Of a DNA stretch of 11,876 nt, positions 6,694 through 11,876 are shown in pieces. The notes under the pieces are model-generated. The model worked only from the letters and a program-made list of their open reading frames with translations, was not told the DNA's origin and searched no databases. The DNA is from RGIG6353 sp045535585 (GTDB lineage: Bacteria > Bacillota > Clostridia > Oscillospirales > SIG627): positions 1 to 11,876 of the forward strand of contig JAZSLY010000187.1 of the NCBI GenBank assembly GCA_045535585.1, given 5' to 3'. Positions within the stretch are counted from its first letter, which is position 1. Each line of letters opens with the position of its first letter. The translations under genes and the position numbers were made by a program.

Positions 6694-8103
6694 ATGCTTG
6701 AATTTGTAGGAATTAACATAGACGACAATATAAAAAGACTGCGGGAGTCCTTTCCCGAGGAAAGCTGTGCCGACCTTGTGCTTGACAGCTTTATGGTCGG
6801 AAAAAGGCGTGGGTGCATCGCCTTTTTTAATGGCATTTCCAATTCAGACCTATTATTGAAGGTGGAGCAAAACCTCTCCTTTTCCCGTGAGGACTACGGC
6901 TCGATGCAGGAGCTTGCAGGAAGGTGCGTGCCACTCACCGACAAAAAATTTGAAACCGATATGTCGGCGGTAATTCTCGCCCTTCTGTCCGCAATGTCGG
7001 TGCTCTTTGTGGACGGATACGACACGGCGCTTATAATGGATACTAAGGAGTACCCCTCCCGTTCCATTGAGGAGCCTGAAAAAAATAAAACCATGCGCGG
7101 TCCAAGGGACGGCTTCGGGGAGAGCGTCTTTATCAACACCGCCCTCATAAGACGAAGAATAAAGTCAGAATTACTCTCCTTTGAAGCCTTTGACGTGGGC
7201 TCGAAAACCCATACCAAAGTAGTCCTTGCTTATATGCGGGACAAGTGCGAGTCATCGGTGATAGAGAGGGTGAGAAAAAGGCTTCGCTCCATTGACGTGC
7301 CCTCCCTTACTCTTTCCCAGCAGACCCTTACCGACAATATTTTTTCACGCTCGAAGCTTGAAAAAATAAACCCCTTCCCGAAGGTCAGATACGTGGAGCG
7401 CCCCGACACCGCCGCCTCAATGCTGATGGAGGGAAAAATAGCCCTCCTTTGCGACACCTCTCCCAGCGCTATTTTCTTTCCCGTCACCCTCTACGATATG
7501 ATGGAGGAGACCGACGACTACTATTTTCCGCCCTTCACTGCCTCCTACCTTCGCCTTTTGCGCATAACGATGCTCTTTGTTTCGGTCTTTCTCTCACCCC
7601 TCTGGCTTCTTGCCACCGTCTATTCGGAGCTTCTTCCCCCAAGCCTTGAATTTCTTTTGGTGGACTCGGAGGTGTTCTTCCCCGTGTGGCTTCAGCTGAT
7701 ATTGGTGGAGGTAATGATAGACGCCCTGAAAATTGCCTCCCTGAATACCCCCAGCACCATATCAAATTCACTCAGCGTGGTTAGCGGTCTCCTTCTTAGT
7801 GACTTTGCGGTAACGGCAGGAATTCTCGTGCCCCAGACTATCCTCTATTCTGCCATTTCCTCTATCGCAAATTTCATTCCCACCAATTATGAGCTTGGCT
7901 ACGCCTTCAAGTTCTGGCGTATCACCCTTATAGGCGCTACTGCCCTCTTCGGCTTTGCGGGATTTATTTCGGCAACGGCGTTTTTCATTTTCGTTCTTTG
8001 CTCCAATAAATCCCGAAACCGCAATTTCCTCTACCCCTTTTCACCTGCCGATAAAAAGGGAATATTAAAATTCTTTATAAGAACCGACAGAGGAAAAGAA
8101 TAG
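6694..8103 (+). CDS. spoVAF: Spore germination protein SpoVAF (GerA family)
   Basis: A 469-residue member of the GerA/SpoVAF family, close to the usual length. Germinant receptor A subunits and SpoVAF share an N-terminal soluble part and a C-terminal membrane part and sit in the inner membrane of the spore. The soluble part carries the family signature SRSIEEPEKNKTMRGPRDGF (S122-F141) followed by ESVFINTALIRRRI. Membrane helices start near residue 288. DALKIASLNTPSTISNSLSV followed by GLLLSDFAV is closer to SpoVAF (A...TP...S) than to GerAA-type proteins (REAGIRLP...GQAV). In Bacillus subtilis SpoVAF amplifies the germination response. The ATG follows GGGAGGA at eight-base spacing, inside a hairpin listed separately. 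No other spoVA gene and no gerB or gerC partner lies in this window. Expression in the forespore is expected from the family, but I could not find a convincing sigma-G promoter. Confidence 0.88.
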   Translation: MLEFVGINIDDNIKRLRESFPEESCADLVLDSFMVGKRRGCIAFFNGISNSDLLLKVEQNLSFSREDYGSMQELAGRCVPLTDKKFETDMSAVILALLSAMSVLFVDGYDTALIMDTKEYPSRSIEEPEKNKTMRGPRDGFGESVFINTALIRRRIKSELLSFEAFDVGSKTHTKVVLAYMRDKCESSVIERVRKRLRSIDVPSLTLSQQTLTDNIFSRSKLEKINPFPKVRYVERPDTAASMLMEGKIALLCDTSPSAIFFPVTLYDMMEETDDYYFPPFTASYLRLLRITMLFVSVFLSPLWLLATVYSELLPPSLEFLLVDSEVFFPVWLQLILVEVMIDALKIASLNTPSTISNSLSVVSGLLLSDFAVTAGILVPQTILYSAISSIANFIPTNYELGYAFKFWRITLIGATALFGFAGFISATAFFIFVLCSNKSRNRNFLYPFSPADKKGILKFFIRTDRGKE

Positions 8104-8110
8104 AAATATA

Positions 8111-8139
8111 TTGACAAAAGGTAAAGGGTATGGTATAAT
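8111..8139 (+). promoter_or_regulatory. Consensus sigma-A promoter of the regulator-ABC operon
   Basis: TTGACA (8111-8116), a 17-base spacer and TATAAT (8134-8139): both hexamers are perfect. TG at 8131-8132 also gives an extended -10. It begins seven bases after the spoVAF stop. Transcription should start near 8146. A promoter this strong usually needs a repressor, which fits the palindrome overlapping the start. Confidence 0.9.
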
Positions 8140-8144
8140 CAAAC

Positions 8145-8160
8145 TGTCTCAAATGATACA
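8145..8160 (+). promoter_or_regulatory. Candidate Crp/Fnr-type operator over the transcription start
   Basis: TGTCTC-AAAT-GATACA is a 16-base imperfect palindrome with five of six matching positions per half-site and the TGT-N10-ACA outline common to Crp/Fnr-family sites. It covers the predicted +1 to about +15, a position where binding would block the promoter. The gene just downstream encodes a Crp/Fnr-type protein, so autorepression is the simplest reading. Binding itself is inferred. Confidence 0.5.
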
Positions 8161-8182
8161 CTTTTTTTATAAGGAGGCAGAA

Positions 8183-8806
8183 ATGCTTGCAGGGGATGTT
8201 TGTAGGGCTTTAAAAAAGGTCTCTCTTTTCCAAAAGGCAGAGGGGCTGGAGCGCTTCGTTCGTGAGTTTCCACCGCGGGAGATGCATCTCTCGGCAGGTG
8301 AGAGCTACGATACGCAGGGAGAGGTGGGCGTGCTTCTCTCGGGCAGGGCGGATATCGTTAAGCACTCGGGCGGCAAACGGGTATATTTAAAGACTGTCGG
8401 TGAAAACGCCGTATTCGGACTTGCAGGGCTTTTTGCTGAAAAGAGGGAATATATCTCCTCGGTTGTGGCGAAGGGAGAATGTCATCTCCTTTTGTTCGGG
8501 GAGGACTTCGTGACGGCTCTTATCAAGGGGTGTCCCGACTTTTCCTCGGCGCTTGTGGCGCTCCTTTGTGAAAAGGTGAGATATCTTAACCGCCGAATAG
8601 ATTACTATACCTGCGCAGATGCCGAGGAAAAGCTGTGGGAATACCTCAAGCACTCGGCAAACGAGAGGGGAGAGGTGACGGGGGCGATGTCACGGGTGTC
8701 AGGCACTCTGGATATCGGCAGAGCAAGCCTCTACCGCGCCCTGACCTCCCTTGAGGAAAAGGGGTATATAGCCAAAAACGGCAAAAAAATAATAATATTA
8801 CAGTGA
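8183..8806 (+). CDS. Crp/Fnr family transcriptional regulator
   Basis: A 207-residue one-component regulator. The N-terminal cyclic-nucleotide-binding-like beta-roll spans about 15-115 (LSAGESYDTQGEVGVLLSGR, then ENAVFGLAGLF). A long dimer helix follows (about 118-140), then a winged helix-turn-helix from about 145 (DAEEKLWEYLKHSA) with recognition segment IGRASLYRALTSLEEKGYI (178-196). I place the start at 8183, where AAGGAGG precedes the ATG; the longer open frame starts at a TTG that is part of the promoter -35. Compared with E. coli CRP, the cAMP contacts are not kept: the E72 position is Leu or Ala in FGLAGLF, and the R82-S83 pair reads Tyr-Ile. There is no FNR-like N-terminal cysteine cluster. 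The signal is therefore unknown. Nine bases separate it from the lipoprotein gene, so it most likely controls the ABC operon it heads. Confidence 0.9.
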   Translation: MLAGDVCRALKKVSLFQKAEGLERFVREFPPREMHLSAGESYDTQGEVGVLLSGRADIVKHSGGKRVYLKTVGENAVFGLAGLFAEKREYISSVVAKGECHLLLFGEDFVTALIKGCPDFSSALVALLCEKVRYLNRRIDYYTCADAEEKLWEYLKHSANERGEVTGAMSRVSGTLDIGRASLYRALTSLEEKGYIAKNGKKIIILQ

Positions 8807-8815
8807 GGTAAACTT

Positions 8816-9838
8816 ATGAAGATCACAAAAGTATTGGCACTTATTTTGTCGCTTCTGATGATGACGGCGCTTTTCACAGCTTGCACCGCCACTATCGTTG
8901 ACGAGGAAGAAAATATTGAAGACAAGGTCGAAGAGCTTCCCGAGGAAGAGAAGCTTGCCGAAAACACCAGAGTAATGTCCCTCAAGGGTCCCACGGGTAT
9001 GGGAATGGCAAAGCTTATGAAGGACGGGGATGAAAAGTACACCTTCACCCTCACCTCCAACCCCACCGACGTTACCTCTGCCCTCATTTCAAAGACTGTG
9101 GATATAGCGGCAGTTCCCACAAACCTTGCATCTACTCTTTACAATAAGACCGAGGGCGAAATCAAGGTTATCGCACTCAATACTCTTGGCGTTCTCTATA
9201 TTCTCAACTCCGACGGCACGGTAAATTCTCTCGAGGATTTGAGAGGAAAGACCATAGGCGCAACGGGTCAGGCGTCTACCCCCGAGTATATTCTCCGTTA
9301 CGTGCTCTCGAAAAACGGAATTGACCCCGACCGTGACGTTACCATAGAATATTACACCGACCACGCAGAGCTTGCCACCCGTATGATAAGCGGTGACGTA
9401 AAGATTGGTATGCTCCCCGAGCCCAACGTCAGCACCACCGTTATGAAGAATTCTGCCGTTGAGGTAAAGATAAATCTTACCGAGGAATACAACAAGGTTT
9501 CCGACGGCTCGGCTCTCGTTCAGGGCTGTCTCGTTGTAAGAGATGAATTTGCAAAGGCTTATCCCGACACAGTACGCCATTTCCTTGAGGAATACAAGGC
9601 ATCAGTTGAATTTGCCGCCACCGACGAGGGCGCACCTGCCGCAATAGTTGAGGCAGGCATCGTTGTAAGCGAGGAGATAGCACGCCGTGCACTCCCCAAC
9701 TGTAATATAGTTTATATAGATTCTGAAAGCGGAATGAAGGAAAAGCTCTCGGGCTTCCTCGGAGTGCTTTACGAAGCCAACCCTGCGTCCGTAGGCGGCA
9801 AGCTCCCGTCCGACGATTTCTACTATGAAAACAAATAA
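8816..9838 (+). CDS. ABC transporter substrate-binding lipoprotein, NMT1/SsuA/ThiY-like
   Basis: A 340-residue solute receptor anchored to the outer face of the membrane. A lipoprotein signal peptide ends in the lipobox LFTAC, so lipidation is expected at C23. A strongly acidic linker (about 29-49) leads to a type II periplasmic-binding fold. GPTGMGMAKLM (58-68) begins lobe 1, VDIAAVPTNLASTLY (95-109) is the typical 'dives into the ligand site' segment of this class, and LEDLRGKTIGATGQASTPEY (139-158) is the characteristic NMT1/SsuA-like motif. DHAELATRMISGDVKIGMLPEP (182-203) and a receptor-like C-terminal half complete the fold. Relatives bind sulfonates, nitrate, thiamine precursors or other small organic ligands; no residue here settles the ligand. 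Start: GAGGT six bases before ATG, overlapping the regulator's stop region. The 3' end overlaps the permease gene by 14 bases. Confidence 0.92.
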   Translation: MKITKVLALILSLLMMTALFTACTATIVDEEENIEDKVEELPEEEKLAENTRVMSLKGPTGMGMAKLMKDGDEKYTFTLTSNPTDVTSALISKTVDIAAVPTNLASTLYNKTEGEIKVIALNTLGVLYILNSDGTVNSLEDLRGKTIGATGQASTPEYILRYVLSKNGIDPDRDVTIEYYTDHAELATRMISGDVKIGMLPEPNVSTTVMKNSAVEVKINLTEEYNKVSDGSALVQGCLVVRDEFAKAYPDTVRHFLEEYKASVEFAATDEGAPAAIVEAGIVVSEEIARRALPNCNIVYIDSESGMKEKLSGFLGVLYEANPASVGGKLPSDDFYYENK

Positions 9839-10595
9839 AAGAACGAAAAAAATAATATATACCACTCTGGCAATCCTTTTTTGGATTGCCTTGTGGCATA
9901 TAGTGGCAAGACGGGTGAATCTTTCACTCGTTCTGCCCACTCCCGTTGAAACGGCAGAGGTGCTATTTTCTCTCTTGGGAGAGGGGGCGTTCTGGGCAAT
10001 CTGTCTTAACTCGGTGAAAAGAATTTTTCTCGGCGCTCTCTCGGGAATTCTCGTGGGCGCACTAATTGCGGTGCTGTCCTATTTCTCCGAAATTTTGAAG
10101 CATCTTTTTTCACCCGTAATGTCCCTTGTGAAATCCACACCCATAGTGTCCTTCATTATTTTGTTTCTCATCTGGATAGGCAGGGACAAGATACCCTTCT
10201 ACATATCTCTTATGATGGTCGTTCCCATCGTTTCCTCCAACGTCCTGAAGGGACTTGAAAGCATTGACCGAGAGCTTCTTGAGGTGATAAAAGTCTACCG
10301 TCTCCCGTTTAGCAAAAGCTTTCGTCTCCTTTATAGGCACAGCCTTATGCCCTACGTTCTTTCTGCTCTCCAGAGCGCCGTGGCTCTTTCCTGGAAGGCA
10401 GGAATTGCCGCCGAGGTGCTTTGCAGTCCCGTGGGCACTCTTGGAAATATGCTCTCCGAGTCCCAGATCTATCTTGAAACACCCACTCTCTTTGCCTATA
10501 CCGTGGTAACCGTGGTAATAAGCGTTATTTTAGAGGGCTTGGTGGTGGCGGTGTCATCACGAACTATGGGAGGTGCAGACAATGGTAGAGCTTAA
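9825..10595 (+). CDS. ABC transporter permease, SsuC/ThiX/TauC-like
   Basis: A 256-residue integral membrane protein with about six helices of the binding-protein-dependent transport fold. The first helix is at about 10-28, followed by the family-typical SLVLPTPVETAEVL (34-47). The cytoplasmic coupling helix (EAA loop) lies at about 148-177, ending in FSKSFRLLYRHSLMPYV. SWKAGIAAEVLCSPVGTLGNML (189-210) is the conserved segment of the nitrate/sulfonate/taurine permease group. It should work as a homodimer with the neighbouring ATPase and receptor. There is no clear Shine-Dalgarno before the ATG, which sits inside the receptor gene, so translation is probably coupled to that gene. The C-terminus overlaps the ATPase start by 14 bases. 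Confidence 0.92.
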   Translation: MKTNKRTKKIIYTTLAILFWIALWHIVARRVNLSLVLPTPVETAEVLFSLLGEGAFWAICLNSVKRIFLGALSGILVGALIAVLSYFSEILKHLFSPVMSLVKSTPIVSFIILFLIWIGRDKIPFYISLMMVVPIVSSNVLKGLESIDRELLEVIKVYRLPFSKSFRLLYRHSLMPYVLSALQSAVALSWKAGIAAEVLCSPVGTLGNMLSESQIYLETPTLFAYTVVTVVISVILEGLVVAVSSRTMGGADNGRA

Positions 10596-11157
10596 AAAAA
10601 TTACGAAAAGCTTCGGTAAAAAAACGGTCATACGCAACCTTGATTTATCAATAGGCGCAGGGGAGAGGCTTGCCCTCATATCCCCGTCGGGTAGTGGAAA
10701 GACCACTCTTTTCAGAATTATAGCAGGACTTGAAAAGAGCTTTGGCGGTGAATGTACCGTAGGTGGCAGGGTCGCCCTGATGTTTCAGGAGGACCGCCTG
10801 TTCCCAAACGCCACGGTGCTCGACAACGTGACGGCGGTAGCCGAGGGCAAGGAAGCCGAGGCAAAAGAGCTTCTTATAAAGCTTGGGCTTGACAACACTC
10901 TTGATATGCTCCCCCGTGAGCTTTCGGGCGGAATGAGACGGCGTGTGGCTCTCGCCCGTGCGCTTCTTTTCGACGGGGAGGTCGTTCTCCTTGACGAGTG
11001 CTTCACGGGTCTTGACGGCGACACGAAAAAAGGGTGCGCCGAGGTCATCAACGAATACACGGAAGGGAAAACACTCCTTCTCATCACCCACGACAAAGAG
11101 GACGCCACTTTACTTGACTGCTCTATAAAAACATACGAAAACGGATTTTTGAACTAA
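10582..11157 (+). CDS. ABC transporter ATP-binding protein, compact form
   Basis: A 191-residue nucleotide-binding subunit that powers the import system. Visible motifs, numbered from the ATG at 10582: Walker A SPSGSGKTT (34-42), Q-loop with Q69 in MFQEDRLFP, signature LSGGMRRRVALARAL (114-128), Walker B VVLLDEC with D138 and catalytic E139, D-loop GLDGD, and H-loop histidine H170 in LLITHDKED. The protein stops about 20 residues after the H-loop, shorter than the roughly 250 residues of SsuB/TauB-type relatives, so it lacks their C-terminal extension. Two small departures stand out: Ser in place of the first Gly of Walker A, and Cys in place of the usual Pro after DE. I choose ATG 10582 because GGGAGG lies eight bases upstream; a GTG three codons earlier overlaps that site. 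It is the last gene of the operon. Confidence 0.92.
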   Translation: MVELKKITKSFGKKTVIRNLDLSIGAGERLALISPSGSGKTTLFRIIAGLEKSFGGECTVGGRVALMFQEDRLFPNATVLDNVTAVAEGKEAEAKELLIKLGLDNTLDMLPRELSGGMRRRVALARALLFDGEVVLLDECFTGLDGDTKKGCAEVINEYTEGKTLLLITHDKEDATLLDCSIKTYENGFLN

Positions 11158-11200
11158 AAAAACACCTATGATAAGCTATTTCGCTATCATAGGTGTTTTT
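11158..11200 (+). terminator. Operon-end intrinsic terminator
   Basis: A perfect 16-bp stem (11158-11173 with 11185-11200), extended by two G-C pairs inside a one-base bulge, around a TATTTC loop. The right arm ends in GGTGTTTTT. It starts at the base after the ATPase stop. The left arm opens with five A, so it can act as a terminator from either side. Confidence 0.88.
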
Positions 11201-11203
11201 GTG

Positions 11204-11766
11204 TAAAAATGATAAATAAATTGTAGGATCAACGCTCCGACGGTCCATAATTTGTGTATATTGCGAATTTGGCTACAGTCCCTATTCCTTTTGGGAAACT
11301 ATAAAATTTCATTTCCTTTTGTGGTCAGGACAATTTTAACATTTCCTATTATTTCATAGCCTCTTCAACTGTAACAGCACATGCAATGGTCATATGGGCA
11401 TCTGGGTTTGTTACCGGCACCTATCAGTCCCATTATCTCAATGCATCAGAGGATTTAATAGCATATTGAAAGAACATAACTCCTTGTAGTATAAGCCTTT
11501 CACACTGTAAAACCTCTTCACTGAACACATTATTTTCACTTTAGCTGAAAGCATATATTGTGTTTTGATAGGGTAGAAGGATTAGTTGCGACATTTTTGT
11601 GAACTATAAAATCTATTTGTTTTGAAATGGCATAAATATAAATATATTCACAAATATTCACAAAGGGCAAATTTTACAAAAAACACTCAGCATTACATTA
11701 TAAATTTTTTCGCATTTTTTCAGCATTGTCGTATAATTGTAGGTTTGTCAATGATGTGTTACAAAT
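11204..11766. other. AT-rich region without a clear gene
   Basis: About 560 bases between the operon terminator and the transposase fragment. I see no intact gene, tRNA or structured RNA. Base composition is clearly more AT-rich than in the operon. It contains a tandem 10-base repeat (11645-11664), a possible insertion-sequence end beginning near 11738, and a minus-strand frame (about 11600 down to 11349) that reads like protein in patches but is broken by several stops. This may be decayed or imported DNA beside an insertion sequence. Confidence 0.6.
11645..11664 (+). repeat. Tandem 10-base direct repeat
   Basis: TATTCACAAA occurs twice in direct succession with no mismatch. Each copy, with the base before it, gives ATATTCACA, one base away from the DnaA-box consensus TTATNCACA. 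Two copies in AT-rich DNA are not enough to call an origin. Confidence 0.8.
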
Positions 11767-11876
11767 TTAGAAAACTTCACCATTAGATAAAAAGGCATTG
11801 ATATAATCGACAGGAGATTTCCAATTAAGAGGACGCATAGGAAAGTTATTATATCTTCTGTTGTGAACAGAAAGTT
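11767..11876 (-). CDS. Transposase C-terminus, integrase-core (rve) type, partial
   Basis: Read leftward from the window edge, a frame encodes 35 residues and ends with TAA at 11769-11767. The sequence HNRRYNNFPMRPLNWKSP followed by VDYINAFLSNGEVF has the pattern that closes many DDE integrase-core transposases: the YNN...P...L...SP...Y tail shared by IS3-, IS30- and IS481-like enzymes. The family cannot be fixed from this fragment. The catalytic part lies outside the window, so whether the copy is intact is unknown. Downstream of the stop, about 30 bases away, lies a TGTAGG... sequence that could be the end of the element. Confidence 0.7.
   Translation of the reverse strand, partial: LSVHNRRYNNFPMRPLNWKSPVDYINAFLSNGEVF

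Noticed and set aside
8111..8182. Upstream extension of the Crp/Fnr frame beginning at TTG 8111
   Set aside because: This TTG is the -35 element of a perfect promoter, so it precedes the transcription start. ATG 8183 has AAGGAGG.
10573..10581. GTG start for the ATPase three codons upstream
   Set aside because: It overlaps the GGGAGG that serves the ATG at 10582, and ABC subunits usually begin close to MVELKKITKSFG.
11204..11262. Minus-strand MDRRSVDPTIYLSFL reading, reminiscent of a transposase N-terminus
   Set aside because: The match is to a few residues only, and the frame then runs through the operon terminator stem.
11709..11737. TTCGCA-N17-TATAAT promoter-like pair pointing right
   Set aside because: The -35 is poor and the direction leads antisense into the transposase; AT-rich DNA gives such matches often.
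11219..11743. AATTGTAGG present at 11219-11227 and 11735-11743, as possible element ends
   Set aside because: A 9-base match within about 500 AT-rich bases is expected by chance, and the copies are in direct orientation without longer similarity.

Overview
The window looks like chromosomal DNA from a spore-forming member of the Bacillota, most likely a clostridial anaerobe. The main evidence is a SpoVAF/GerA-type spore germination protein, AGGAGG-type ribosome binding sites before several genes, a near-perfect sigma-A promoter and a lipobox lipoprotein. The genus cannot be told from the sequence alone.

Layout, left to right. (1) 24-1289, minus strand: a PLP-dependent aspartate-aminotransferase-like enzyme of the type Ic / Aminotran_MocR group. 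(2) 1290-1718: a 429-base divergent intergenic region with a probable promoter and a roughly 130-base structured leader. (3) 1719-3881: a 720-residue cytoplasmic protein that looks like a TIM-barrel glycoside hydrolase, but I cannot place it in a family. It is followed by a long hairpin. (4) 3945-6645: a GNAT N-acetyltransferase overlapping by 8 bases a ComEC/Rec2-type DNA-uptake channel, whose C-terminal metallo-beta-lactamase-like domain has lost its metal ligands. (5) 6694-8103: spoVAF. Its Shine-Dalgarno lies inside a hairpin that also looks like an intrinsic terminator. (6) 8111-11157: a four-gene unit with its own consensus promoter. It holds a Crp/Fnr-family regulator, an NMT1/SsuA/ThiY-like substrate-binding lipoprotein, an ABC permease and a compact ABC ATPase, and ends at a 16-bp hairpin terminator. 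(7) 11204-11876: AT-rich DNA with no clear gene, running into the 3' end of a minus-strand transposase of the retroviral-integrase type, cut off by the window edge.

The most coherent functional unit is number 6: a one-component regulator placed directly before a complete importer, with a TGT-N10-ACA palindrome over the expected transcription start that suggests autoregulation. The substrate and the signal are not readable from the sequence. The other points worth checking are the ligand-less ComEC, the terminator/ribosome-binding-site overlap before spoVAF, and the leader of the unplaced hydrolase-like gene. I see no CRISPR array, rRNA, tRNA or recognisable phage or defence module.
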